64,000 nt of DNA from contig JAPLTN010000108.1 in NCBI GenBank assembly GCA_026398135.1, positions 1 to 64,000 of the forward strand, in the 5' to 3' direction. The translations under genes and the position numbers were made by a program. Positions 1-10,100 of this stretch are shown here, piece by piece; position 1 is the stretch's first letter, and every line of letters starts with the position of its first letter. Under the pieces are notes generated by a model, which saw nothing but the letters and a program-made list of their open reading frames with translations, ran no database searches and was not told where the DNA came from. The stretch is from Verrucomicrobiota bacterium (lineage in GTDB: Bacteria > Verrucomicrobiota > Verrucomicrobiia > Opitutales > Opitutaceae).

Positions 1-238
1 CGTTGGCCTCCACCCGAAATCCCGGTTGCAGAAAAATAAGATCTCCGGCGCGCAGGCTGAGATTGCCACCCGCACCTACCACCACCGAACCCTGAGTCTC
101 GATCGACGAACCCGCCCAGTACGCCTTGTTTTGATTGATCGTTACGGGCCCGACCACATCGACATCGAGCTCGGCCCGGGTAGTATTCGCCAAAACCAAA
201 CCCAGCAGGACGAAGAGTGAGTAGTTAAACGATTTCAT
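1..238 (-). CDS. Exported protein, coathanger-stack type, N-terminal fragment
   Basis: Seen: an ATG at 238 opens a frame that stays open to the window edge (79 codons). Residues 1-22 look like a signal peptide: a short charged start, the hydrophobic run LFVLLGLVLA and a cleavage site near TRA. The mature part is made of short beta-strand-like phrases ending in LRAGDLIFLQPGFRVEAN. Known of the family: the phrase I-x-L-x-P-G-F-x-V-x-A is typical of stacked-strand (coathanger) modules in large surface or secreted proteins of Bacteroidota and the PVC group. The function and full length cannot be seen because the 3' part is missing. The neighbouring gene at 446-1615 is also exported and reads the same way. 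Confidence 0.6.
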   Translation of the reverse strand, partial: MKSFNYSLFVLLGLVLANTTRAELDVDVVGPVTINQNKAYWAGSSIETQGSVVVGAGGNLSLRAGDLIFLQPGFRVEAN

Positions 239-377
239 TTTATAAAAGGGATTTAGTATGGGATAGACTGATGTAAAACCGATCGCTGATCGGTTATTCC
301 GAGAATACCCGACAACAAATGGATAAGCCAAACGCATCGGAAAACTTAGTCACAAAAAACATCAGATATCCGAATGC

Positions 378-411
378 ATTTATCCGTGCTCTCCGTGCCA
401 TCCGTGGTTAA
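378..411. repeat. Three-word repeat arm ending GTGGTTAA
   Basis: The word CCGTG occurs three times at 9-bp spacing, and the arm ends in the GTGGTTAA word shared with other arms in this window (for example at 15217-15246). It lies just downstream of the stop codon of the leftward gene at 446-1615. No inverted partner is obvious nearby, so this may be a solitary arm. Confidence 0.55.
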
Positions 412-445
412 ATCCGGTTTTCGATTATTAAGAACAAGCTTTACC

Positions 446-1615
446 TTAAGGCTGATTATTCCGCTGGGCATCATTCCCGCGTTTATCGCCCTGATTCTCA
501 AGTTGTTCGATCCGCGCCTGCTGGGCTTTTACCTGTTTGTTCAATTCGATCACATGGAGCATGAGTTCTTCGATTTTAGCCATCTGCACCGCCGACATTT
601 GCCCCAAATCCAAGCCCTTGCTTATCACGTCGGCCTCCGAAGGCACGCCGGGCAGGTGGCGCTTCTCCTTGATATGCGCCTCCACCTCGTCCAGCGAGGC
701 GAGTTTATAATCGTCGGCGAAGACATAGTCCGACCAATTGCTCGTATCGGTTATAAAACCTTTGGATCTTACCTGACCATTGACAGTGAGTTTATGGGTA
801 GGGCCGTAGGTCCCGATGCCGACATTTCCCGTAATAGGTTGTAGTAAAAGTCTGTTATGAATGTCCCCGCCGTAACCATTGAGTGGTTGGCCATTCAAGG
901 TGGTTTGCAGCGCAATTGCGTCGTCAGCCGGATTGTAAACATTTAAAGCATCTCCGTTACCGGAGCTGACGGACAACTTGCCGAATGGTGTTATCGTTCC
1001 GATACCGACATTCCCACTTCCACGTTGTATCCAAAACGCATCTCCATCCATCCATATACGAGCATTGCCAGCGCCGCCAGGATAACTTGGGCCCGTCACC
1101 GCAAATTCAACTCTTTGCGCTATGTTATTAGGATGAGCAGTAAAGCCACCGCCGCCCGGATTCGTTGAATTGGCCACGATGGGCTGCCACGAATTAGCCA
1201 AAACCTCCAACTTGAATTGCGGCGTATCCGTTCCAATACCCACGTTACCCGCAGAGTTCTGCGCGACAAATTTACTCCAACCTGCGGAAGGATCGTTGGC
1301 TGTTTTTCGAAACCACAGATTTTGATCAAAAAAACCACCCGCGATTTGCAGGGCGAAGTTGTTTCCGGTATTACTATGCCGGGCCTCGATCAAATGCTGC
1401 CAACTGCTGGCGCCCGGATACCAACTGGTAGCGGGGTTTGGATTGGCGGTTTCGTAAAACCCGGATCGTCCTCCCATTACGCCCGCATTATCTTTATATT
1501 CGGTGCGGGTGCCGGCGTTTCCGTAAGCTATGCCCGTGGGAGTGACTTCCAAGGCTTGGGCGAAGGCGGTGCCGCTTAGGGCGGTGGTGAGCAGGAGGGT
1601 GGCGACTGTTTTCAT
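446..1615 (-). CDS. Exported tail-fibre-like protein with GIGT repeats and C-terminal coiled coil
   Basis: A 389-aa protein. Residues 1-19 are a signal peptide (MKTVATLLLTTALSGTAFA). The middle has three copies of the phrase NVGIGT-x-x-P-x-x-K-L-x-V (about residues 124-137, 201-214 and 264-277), which is common in trimeric tail-fibre or spike-like proteins. The C-terminal about 90 residues carry the HLPGVPSEADV segment followed by KIEELMLHVIELNKQ and a coiled coil rich in Q, E and R. This resembles the chaperone-like end of exported fibre proteins in Bacteroidota and Verrucomicrobiota. Inference: a surface-exposed trimeric fibre or adhesin. It is not a phage gene on context, since no phage genes lie nearby. 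The start at 1615 is fixed by the signal peptide; no clear ribosome binding site precedes it. Confidence 0.75.
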   Translation of the reverse strand: MKTVATLLLTTALSGTAFAQALEVTPTGIAYGNAGTRTEYKDNAGVMGGRSGFYETANPNPATSWYPGASSWQHLIEARHSNTGNNFALQIAGGFFDQNLWFRKTANDPSAGWSKFVAQNSAGNVGIGTDTPQFKLEVLANSWQPIVANSTNPGGGGFTAHPNNIAQRVEFAVTGPSYPGGAGNARIWMDGDAFWIQRGSGNVGIGTITPFGKLSVSSGNGDALNVYNPADDAIALQTTLNGQPLNGYGGDIHNRLLLQPITGNVGIGTYGPTHKLTVNGQVRSKGFITDTSNWSDYVFADDYKLASLDEVEAHIKEKRHLPGVPSEADVISKGLDLGQMSAVQMAKIEELMLHVIELNKQVKAQQARIEQLENQGDKRGNDAQRNNQP

Positions 1616-1642
1616 ATGTTAGGAATGAGTTGATTGATTTTT

Positions 1643-2361
1643 TAAACCACGAAAGGCACAAAGGTTCACGAAGATAGGATGGATAAAATCCGGAAATGAT
1701 TGGCGGGTTGTATTGAAACTTCGTGTGTCTTCGTGAGCCTTAGTGGTTTAAAAGGCCTGATGGATTGTTTTATACAAGGATTGAATCGGAGGTTTGGTTT
1801 AGCGTTCTTTAGCGAGCTTTAGCGGTTAAATAATTCCGGGAAACTGAGGGAAAGTTATTCGGAGGTGGTTAACCGCTAAAAGGCGCTAAAACTCGCTAAA
1901 GGGGAAATCGGAGATTTTGAACCACTAATGGACACTGATGGACACTAATAATACCGGTCGTGAATGATTCTGGATTAGTGTGCATGAGTGAAAATTAGTG
2001 GTTAAAACGTCCGGCGGATTGATTATTCAAGGATTGAATCCAAGGTTTGATTTAGCGAAATCAGTTTTACCACGGAGAACACAGAGCGCACAGAGTCGAA
2101 CCCAGACTCCCGAAATAAACTGCCTTGCTCTGTGCACTCTGTGTCCGCCCTCCGACTTGGCTCTGTGTAACTATCCGAAAATTCATATTAAGATTGAGAA
2201 GTTTGATTTAGCGTTATTTAGCGAAAGTTAGCGGTTAAAATAATAGATGATTTTTAAACCGCGAAGACGATCCGAAGGGGCGCGAAGGGGGGTTCAATCA
2301 ATTGAATTATAAGTATTGGGTTGTGCTTCGCGTAACTTCGCGAGCCTTCGTGGTTAAAAAA
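1643..2361. repeat. Field of inverted three-word repeat arms
   Basis: No gene is seen from 1616 to 2555. The stretch is built of about 30-bp arms, each made of three variants of a word spaced about 10 bp apart and ending in or starting from GGTTAA/TTAACC. Arms: 1643-1673, 1719-1750, 1798-1829, 1869-1900, 1919-1950, 1972-2006, 2068-2096, 2130-2171, 2207-2237, 2252-2290 and 2331-2361. Neighbouring arms are inverted partners of each other: CTTCGTG words, TTTAGCG words, ACTAATGG words, CACAGAG words, CGCGAAG words. The sentence-like spacer GGATTGAATC..AGGTTTG also recurs (about 1778 and 2033). Nothing suggests a transposase or CRISPR. Confidence 0.8.
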
Positions 2362-2555
2362 TGGGGTTTATAGATGAGTCGTTTCCGATGTTCGCAGGCG
2401 GTGTTTTCGATGGGGGAAGCTTGGGTGGTTCGGGTGGTATAAAGGGAAAGGGGGCAGGAATTCATATACAAGGTTCTGATCTCTTTGGTTTAGCTTAAAA
2501 TGTAACAAGTAACGGCCTGACCCCTTTGGCTTATTCGTCCCTTTGGCTTATCCGC

Positions 2556-2723
2556 TTATCTTCGATATGTGCGCCAAGCAAGGCTGAGTGCTAACGCGAT
2601 CATCAACGTAACAAAGATTGCAACTCCCCACTCTTTTCCAATCAGAGCGTGATACAATACCCAGCTTAACGGAATGCATCCACCCAGCCATAAATGCTTA
2701 GTAACTTGATCAAGCCATTTCAT
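2556..2723 (-). CDS. Small membrane protein (55 aa)
   Basis: A 55-aa frame starting at ATG 2723, whose start codon overlaps the stop codon of the 77-aa frame upstream (ATGA), a usual sign of translational coupling. It starts MKWLDQVTKHLWLGGCIPLS and has a second hydrophobic segment (WGVAIFVTLMIALALSLAW) before a basic end (RTYRR), so it is probably a one- or two-pass inner-membrane protein. I do not recognise the family. The base composition is poorer in G+C than that of the flanking long genes, which suits an acquired accessory pair. Confidence 0.45.
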   Translation of the reverse strand: MKWLDQVTKHLWLGGCIPLSWVLYHALIGKEWGVAIFVTLMIALALSLAWRTYRR

Positions 2724-2953
2724 TTGCATCCTAAATCCTTCATCTGCTTAGACACTCGGTTAGTCATTTCCGAGGCTGTACTTATAACACTATGAGCTGT
2801 TTGCACTGACTGATCAAAAAGACCTTGCGCTTGAATGTTAGCTTTTGCCTGTTCGTATGTAATCCAAGAAGAGACAGCAAATCGGGCAGAAAAAAGGGGT
2901 CGGGGCGTTACATGGATACATTCTGATAAATTGACTATAGAACTGAAAATCAT
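2720..2953 (-). pseudogene. Small gene whose 5' end is replaced by a REP copy
   Basis: The 77-codon frame ends in FAVSSWITYEQAKANIQAQG... and a polar helix-like tail. Its first about 25 codons, however, run straight through an inverted copy of the RAYT-associated repeat (2889-2920 encodes CIHVTPRPLFS). The gene-like part therefore starts only near residue 26. Inference: the repeat inserted into, or recombined with, an older longer gene and now provides an alternative N-terminus. It overlaps the 55-aa membrane protein gene by ATGA. Family not recognised. Confidence 0.4.
2889..2920 (-). repeat. RAYT-associated REP, inverted copy
   Basis: The reverse complement matches the repeat at 2993-3029 over about 32 bases, with the core GGGGTCGGGGCGTTACATGG. 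It faces the copy at 2993, giving an inverted pair upstream of the transposase relic. Confidence 0.8.
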
Positions 2954-2992
2954 AAGTAATTGGTTATAATGTTTAAATAGTTTAATTTTAAG

Positions 2993-3029
2993 AAATTGTA
3001 TCCATGTAACGCCCTGACCCCTTTTTCAG
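2993..3029 (+). repeat. RAYT-associated REP, left direct copy
   Basis: Thirty-seven bases, nearly identical to 3799-3835 (two differences in the middle). It ends directly before codons that read YAYVI-MSNHYHL, that is, inside what should be the coding sequence of the transposase. An in-frame TGA within the repeat blocks any longer N-terminus. Confidence 0.85.
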
Positions 3030-3047
3030 GTCTACGCTTACGTAATC

Positions 3048-3815
3048 ATGTCCAACCACTACCATCTGGCGTTGGAAACGCCGATCCCGAATTTGAGCGA
3101 CGGGATGCATCGCTTGCAAAGTACATTTGCCACTAGATTTAACCGGTTTCGGGACGAGCGGGGGCACCTGTTTCAGGGGCGTTTTCATGCTCTTCGCATT
3201 GAAAACACGTCGGCCTTGGCGCGAGTGGTTGATTATATTCACCTCAATCCCGTTCGCGCCAAAATAACTGATCCGGAGAAGGTTGCCGAGTATCGTTGGA
3301 GTAGTTTGCGGAGCTTCATCACGCCAGATCGAAATACCGGTCTGGCAGCGGGCTTGGTCCTGGGTAAATGGGGACTGACGGACACACCGCAAGGCTGGGA
3401 CGACTACTGCGCCCGACTGATTAGTTTGGCTGTAGATGAAGCGGAGCAAAAAAGATTGGGTTTTGATCAACTGAGCAAGGGCTGGGCCATTGGCACCGAC
3501 GGATGGAAGAAAACCTTGGCCAAGGAATTGAAACAAACCTCCTTGGTAGGTTTGGCCCAATCCGATGCCAAAGCTATGCGCGAAGCACGATGGTTGGATG
3601 TACTCACAGGGGCGATTTCCGCCAAAGGTAAGAATCTGCAAGAGATCGCTCAACTGGCCCCCTACGCCAAAGGTGAAGAGTGGCGCTTGGAAATCGCCGC
3701 TAACCTTCGTAGCCAAGGTGTTCCTTACGCTTGGATAGCAAAGCATCTGGGTTTCAGTAAACCCAACAGCCTCAAGGTTAAATTGTTTCGATTTCATAAA
3801 ATTGTATCCATGTAA
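3048..3815 (+). pseudogene. REP-associated tyrosine transposase (RAYT), truncated at both ends
   Basis: Encodes up to 255 residues of a Y1/HUH single-strand transposase of the IS200-like RAYT group. Seen: the HUH motif in MSNHYHLALETP at the very start, then FATRFNRFRDERGHLFQGRF and the catalytic tyrosine region VDYIHLNPVRAK near residues 62-73. A C-terminal region follows that could hold a helix-turn-helix (GVPYAWIAKHLGFSKPNSLK). Family members have about 30-60 residues before SNHYHL, which are absent here: the left repeat with an in-frame stop replaces them. The last codons (KIVSM and the stop) are read from the right repeat. Probably a dead gene; the REP sequences nearby are its likely former substrates. 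It could still be translated from ATG 3048 but would lack the first beta strands of the fold. Confidence 0.8.
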
Positions 3816-3835
3816 CACCCCGACCCCTTTTTCAG
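3799..3835 (+). repeat. RAYT-associated REP, right direct copy
   Basis: Second direct copy of the 37-bp repeat. It contributes the stop codon of the RAYT relic. The fragment CCCCTTTTTCAGCC is partly repeated again just downstream (about 3845-3860). Confidence 0.85.
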
Positions 3836-3870
3836 CCGGCCAGTACCCCTTTTCAGCCATGTTTGATCGT

Positions 3871-4140
3871 TTACCCCTTCGGCTCGTACTTAGACTCATT
3901 CGGCCAAGGTATTACACTGACAACACTGGCTTTACATAATTGATCCATCGCTTCAAAATTTGTGTAATGTGAGCCAGCGTCTCCCTCATAAACACAAAGA
4001 TACTCACCATTTCGGATATTTAAAACACGATATACCGCGCCAATCCTGAGTCCGTAAGTAGGGTGATGAGGAATCCAACCCTGTGTGCTTGCGGTGGGCT
4101 TGTAACAAACCAAATCACCGACAGTAAAAGGATTATTCAT
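3871..4140 (-). CDS. Probable immunity protein for the Rhs toxin
   Basis: An 89-aa protein without signal peptide or membrane segment, starting 9 bases after the Rhs stop codon on the same strand. It begins MNNPFTVGDLVCYKPTAS and alternates short strands (RIGAVYRVLNI, GEYLCVYEGD), which suggests a small SH3-like beta barrel. Known: Rhs and other polymorphic toxin genes are followed by a small gene that neutralises the variable tip. Inference: this is the cognate immunity gene. The AT-rich composition is shared with the Rhs tip and not with the Rhs core, as expected if tip and immunity gene moved together. No immunity family was recognised from sequence, so the call rests on position and composition. 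Confidence 0.55.
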   Translation of the reverse strand: MNNPFTVGDLVCYKPTASTQGWIPHHPTYGLRIGAVYRVLNIRNGEYLCVYEGDAGSHYTNFEAMDQLCKASVVSVIPWPNESKYEPKG

Positions 4141-4149
4141 ATATCAGTG

Positions 4150-7100
4150 TTATGGTAACGTTCCAAATGGATTGCCTGCTGGATAAGGGGTTCCGAGTCT
4201 GTCTGGAGGAATGCCGGCAGGGAATATATATTCATTGCCTCCCCCGGATCTTAACGGGGATGCAGTCGGCTGCACAATCATGGGCCCCCAATATAAATCA
4301 CCCGGCTCAACCCGGACAGGAATAACTACACTGGGTGCGTCAGGAGATGGTATCGCTAACAGCTGATGTGCGCCTTCTGGGGTATAAGCAGGGTTGTCGG
4401 TTGCAAACGCTCCCCAGCGTCCGCTTGTAGGATTCGCACCCCATAATCCCAATGATTTTATCGAACTTACATATTGCGGCTGCGTGTAGTGATATAAATA
4501 AAACGCAGAACGAGTTTCTAAACTAGAGAGATAATTTAACTGAATTGGCGACGGTGCGTTAGCCGTATTTGGAGTAAGTAATGCTGAAATAAACCCAAGG
4601 GGACCTGTAAGCGCACGGGTTATTAAACTGGTCCCAATCTTCGGGGCAGCGCTTACAGCTGGAGCTAAGAATGGAGCAATCGAAGGAACTGCGTTTGGGG
4701 AGACTAAAGCCAACGATGGACTGTCAATTGTCGGAACACTTGAGCCGCCCCCTGAATAACTCTCAGATTCCCCGCCGCGCATATAAAAAGATGCGTTGGA
4801 AGACCCTGAATCTCGCGGCAAAGGTTGATCAAATGTTACAGCATTATTACCGCTCGGCGTGGTGTAAAATACAGCTCCGGAATTGCCATTGCTCATCTCT
4901 TTTTTAATCGCAGCATCAACGTCGTCCGTTGTGACTGTTTCCCCATTTCTAAGCGCCTCAGTCAATTCGTGGACGCCACGAACTTGATTTAAGTTATTAT
5001 CCGGTTGGCTGTTAGAATCCGAGAATCCAAAGAAATCAAATATCCAGCGATACCAAGGTCTATCACTATCATCATCCAGCCCCAAATAATCCCAGCGGCT
5101 AATCGGTCCATTATTCACAAAGGCGTATATATTATACCCGCCTTGGATATCGATGGGGTCGCGATTTATGAAGCGGCCGTTGCGGGGGTCGTAGAAGCGG
5201 TAGCCGTAATAAACCAGGCCGGTTTCGTCGTCGGTGTACTTGGTGCTAAAGCGGAAGGGGTTGCTCTTGGCATAGCCGCCGCTGGCGCGCAGCAACTCTC
5301 CGTAGGGGGAGTATTCGTATTGGGCCTCGGTCGCACCGGTCGCGGCGTTGGTGAGAGTGGCCACGTTGCCGTTGGGATCGTAGCTGGGGAGCAGGCGCTT
5401 GTTGGCAGCATGGTCCACGATCTGCACCAACGCACCGACCCCGCCGGAGGCGGAGAGATCGCCAGTGATATCCAGGCCCCAAGTGTAGCTGCGGAGCAAG
5501 GTGCCGCTGGCGTTGGTCTCCGCAATCAGGTTCCAGCCTTGGTAGATAAAGCGGGTGTCGCTGAGCTGCGACCAGGCGCCGAGCCATTGGTAAACGACTT
5601 TGCGCACGCGGCGGCCTTGGTAATCGTAGGTATAGTCGAGGCGTTTGGCGGTGGGTGCGCCGGGCAGGATGGTCCAGGGTTTCTGTTCCTGGCGGATGAG
5701 GCGGTTTTCGGCGTCGTAAGTGTAGGTCCAGGTGCCGTCGGCGGTGAGGTTGCCGTCGAGGTCGTAGGCGAAGGCTTCGCCGCTGCCGGGGAAGAAGGCG
5801 TAGCGGTTGTCGAGCTGGGCGGTATCGACCGCACCGCCGGTGCCGATCAGGGCGGCGGCGAGGGTGACGCGGCGCACGGCGGCATCTCCGGTGAAGACGG
5901 CCTCTTCCCAGAAGTATTTGCCCTGGCGCTGGGCGGGGCGGCCATCGACCGCGACCTTGGCGTTGGCGGCGGCAAGGCCGGAGTAGGCCACGCCTTTGTT
6001 GGTCCGGCTGGTGTACTGATTGAGGGAATTTACCCCGTAATCGGACTTGCGGGTGGGCTCGGCGGCGCGGGCGGTGGAGCTCGTGCGGTTGCCAATGGCA
6101 TCGTAACCGTAGGCGAAGTCGCGACCGGGCAGGGTGGCGACGGGGGCGGCGTTGGCCCCGAGGTAGGTGGTCGCGGAGGTGAGTTGGTGGCGCGCGTCGT
6201 AGGCGTAGTCGGTGGTAAGCACGGCTCCGTAATCGGCGGTGGTGAGGCTGCCGCCCTGGGTGCGGCGGGTGGGCTGCTGGAGCTCGTTGTAAGCGGTGGT
6301 GGTGCTCAGGCGGGTGGCCCCGTTCCAGCTGGAGGCGATGCCGGTGGGCAGGTCGCGCAGGGAATCGTAGGTGCGGGTCTGGGCAAAACCCACGGTCTGC
6401 AACTGGAGGCTTTCGATCAGACGGGTATCGGGCGCATACGTGTAGAGATAGCCGCCGAGACCGCCGTCGGAGCCGCCACCCGCACCGCCACCTGCTTTGC
6501 TATGAACACCGGCGATGCGTCCGGTATTGGCGACGGGGTAAAGCACTTCCAGATCGCGGCTGGCATCGGAGGCGTTGCCCAAGCGGTAGCCCCAGGCCTG
6601 GCCTTTGATGGCGCGCTGGGTGTGCGGGCCCCATGCGCCCCCTTGGTTCGTGGTGCCGTCGTAGTAAATCGGGCGGAGGATTCGCCCGCCAAGGAGGTCG
6701 GGCAGGGTCTCGGAGGTGAAGCGCCACGGAGCGTTGACATCGTAGGCGAGGGTGCGGGTGCCGGCGGCGTCGGTGATGGTGGTGGGCTCGCCGGAGCGGG
6801 TGAAGCCGCCGTAGGTGAGGCCGGGGGTGCCGTCGTTGTAGGTGACGGTTTTGATCTGGGGGGTCTTGGGTTCGTAGGTGTAGCTGGCGCTTACGCGGGC
6901 GGCGCCGCCGGGGACCGAGCGGGCCCAGGTGCGGCTCTGGAGTTTGCCGCAAAGGTAGTAGGTGAAATCGACCGCGCGGCCTTGGGCGTCCACCTGGCGG
7001 AGCAGGCCGCCGCTGGCGGGGGCGTATTCCCAGGTGCTGGTGCTGACCACGCCGCCGGGGTTGGCGGGCCAGGTGGCGGCGGTCCATTGGTTGCCGGCGT

Positions 7101-10100
7101 CGGACTGGTAGGTACGCAGGGTGGCGCGTTCGCCGTAGGCGTTGTACTCGAAGGCGACGGGGTAGGTGGCATCGCCCCACTGCTTGGCGAGTTCGCCGCG
7201 CAAGGTGTAGGCGGAGCGGACGATGCGGCCAAGGGCGTCGGCCACGAAGATGGGGCGGCCGAGCGGATCGTAAAAGGTGGAGGACGTGGTGATGTTGGCC
7301 GGGTCTTTTACGGTGGAAGGCAGGGTGGTGCCGGAGTGGTAGGCCAGAGTAGTGGTGCGGGCGGTGCCGGAGCGGACGTGGGTGGTGGTGCTGGCACGGC
7401 CCAGAGCATCGTAGCCGGTGGTGACGGTGATGCCGTCGGGGGCGGTGGAGCGGACGGGGCGGCCGTTGCGTGCTTCCTCAACGGAGGGGGCGAGGAGGCC
7501 GGGGGCGGTGGTGGTGCGCAGAACCTGGCGGGCGGCACGGTCCACGGTGAGCTTGGCGGTGGTGCGGTTGCCCTCGATGTCTTCGCTCCAGGCTTCGTCG
7601 CGCAGGGTGCCGGTGTAGCCGGTGAGGCGGGTGCGGGTCTCGCCGAGTTTGGTGGGGGTGGCGGATCCGAGGGTCAGGTAGCCGGAGGAGACGGTTTGTT
7701 GCCAGTAGGCTCCGTCGGCAAAAATGAGCTGGGTATCCTGGGTGGAAACGCGGTCGGGCCCGGTGAGGTCCACCTGGCCGTTTTCATTAAAATCGGCGGT
7801 GGTGCGGCTGGGGGCGCCAAAGGCATCGTATTCGTAAAGCGTGGGATGGCTGCCGGGGCCGGTGGAACGGGTGAGCAGGCCGCGAGAGTCGTAGGTCTGG
7901 GTGGACTTACGATTAACCGAGCCGGAGTAGGGTGGCTCCTGGCTTTCGACGGTGCGGCCGAGCCAGTCGGTCCAGGTGGTGGTCCAGCGCGGGGAGTCGG
8001 CGGCGGCGAGGTGGCGGCGGCTCCAGCGGCGTCCGTCGCCCTCGATGCCGTAGAAGTAGTATTCGGCGACGGTGGCGGTGCCGGTCACGCTGGCAGGCTG
8101 GCCGTCGATGTACGCGGTGGAGATGGAGATGGCTCCATCGGGGGCGGTGACGGTGCGGGTGCGGGCGGCGGGATCGTAGGTGGTGGTGGTGGTGCCGAGG
8201 CCGGCGGGGGTCTCGCTGGTGATGCGGCCCACGCGGTCGTAAGCGCGGGTGGAGATGAGTTTCTCGGTGGTGGCGGGTGAGGAGAGTTCGGTGCGGGTGA
8301 CCTGCCCGGCGGCGTCGTAGGTGGTGGTGGTGACGACATCGGCTTGGGCGGCGTAAGTACCTGAAGCGGCCAAGCCTTGGCGGGTGGTGGTTTTTAAGCG
8401 GCCGGCGTCGTCGTAATCGTAGAGGGTAACGAGGCCGGTGGCGTCGGTGGTCTTGGTCAGCAGAAAGCCGGTGTATTCCATGTCCTCGACCTCGCCGCGA
8501 CTGGTGGCGCGCTGGGTGAGGCGTCCGGCGGGATTGTAGGTGAAGGAAGTCCAGTCGAGGAGGGACCAGGAGCCGTTCCAGGAATAGGATTCGGTGCGGA
8601 CGACGCGGGCGGCGGCATCGCGGTAGGTGTAGCTGAGGGTGCTCTTGCCGGGCACGACGTGGACGGTCTCGAGGGTGTAGCCATCCACGCTGGAGAGCGC
8701 GGTGGAGCCGGTGGTGGGCGAGGCGAGGCCCTGAATGACGCCGATGCGGGAGGCGGGGCCGTTGGCGTCGCCGGAGAAGACTTGGGTAGAGGCGTTCCAC
8801 TGGCCGCGATGGCGAATGTAGGACTGGCGGACGCCGGCGGGGCTGGTGGTGGCGTGGACCTGGTCGCGGAAGAAGGCGTCGGTAAGCTGGCCGGGGCCGG
8901 CGGGAACCTTGGCGACATCGTAAACCACGGTGGTGGATACGAGGGACGCATTGCTGGCAGAGCTCTCGGTGCGGGTGGCGGTTAAAAGACGTTGGCCGTT
9001 GGCTTCGGTGGTGGCGTAAGAGACGCTGGTGGAGGCGGTGAGCACGCCATTGATGCGAGTCTGGGACGAGGTGAGGCGGCGATTGTCGCCAAAGGAGTCG
9101 GGGCCGTAGTCGAAGGTGGTGACGACGCCTTGATTGGCGGTGGGCAAGTTGCCATCGGGGTTGGCGGCGGGGGTGGAGCCGAAGGGGGTGTAGGTGGTTT
9201 TGATGGTGCCGAGCCCGCGTCCGTCGGCGGAATCGGTGCTGTTGCTGTAATCGTAACCGGTCCAGCTTCCTCCAGTAGAGAGGGTGTAGCGAGGTTGGCC
9301 GTAGGTGGCGGTTTGATCGGGATTGGTGTAATATTTATAGACGGTGGTGATGTCGTTGGCGGCTTGGTCGCCGAGCACGGATTGAACCGGAGCCACGCCC
9401 CAGCCGAGGCGCGGGTAGGTGTGGCGGCTCTGGCGGGCCACGGTGTTGTCGGAATTCAGCAGTTGTTGAAGTTCTTCGTAACCATCGCCGAGGGCGGTCC
9501 AGACCCGGCGTTCGCGGACGAAGGGCGTGGTGTTTTGACGGGTCCAGTCGGTGCGGTCCCAAGTGAAGGCGGGGTAACTTCCGGTGCGTTCCAGGGTGGT
9601 GTATTCTATGCGGGCGGCAGGGTTGCCGGGGGTGTTGAGGTCGGCCGTGGTCTTAGTGATGCGCAGCCTGGTATCGGAGCCATCACGGGCGACGCGGTAG
9701 GTGACAAAAGCGGCGCCGACGGGGGCTTGATAACCGGTGGCGGCGGGGGAAACCGGTGGGTAGAAGCGAAGCTCGTAGGTCGTTGGGTCGATGGTGACGA
9801 TGTCCACCAAGGCCTCGTTGGCCAAAATCTGGCGCAGGGCGCCGGACTCGCGATAAATGCGGATCTCGCTGTCAGTGGCATTATAAGCGAGGGCGGCGGG
9901 GCTGAAGATATTCCATGTGCCCAGGCCGTGATCAGCGAGCATGAGGGAGCCGGCGGAGCCGCCATTGCGGAGTGAGCCGAGGGAGACCTCCCAGCCGATG
10001 GAGCCGCCCTGTAAAGAGGATGCGGAGCCGACGAGGCCGCTGTAGGTGCCGGATGCGGGAAGCAGAATGACCTCGTAGTTCGGGAGGTTGAAAGTCCCGG

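Noticed and set aside
374-844. 156-codon forward frame overlapping the tail-fibre gene
   Set aside because: Opposite to a gene with a clear signal peptide and repeats; starts inside a repeat arm.
1643-2361. CRISPR array
   Set aside because: Arms are inverted, variable in sequence and length, with no constant repeat-spacer period and no cas genes.
2988-3899. 303-codon frame antisense to the RAYT relic
   Set aside because: The forward strand carries HUH and tyrosine motifs; the reverse frame has none.
5005-8280. 1091-codon open frame antisense to the Rhs core
   Set aside because: It consists of Gly/Ala/Val-rich low-complexity sequence mirroring YD-repeat codons of the real gene; typical high-GC shadow.
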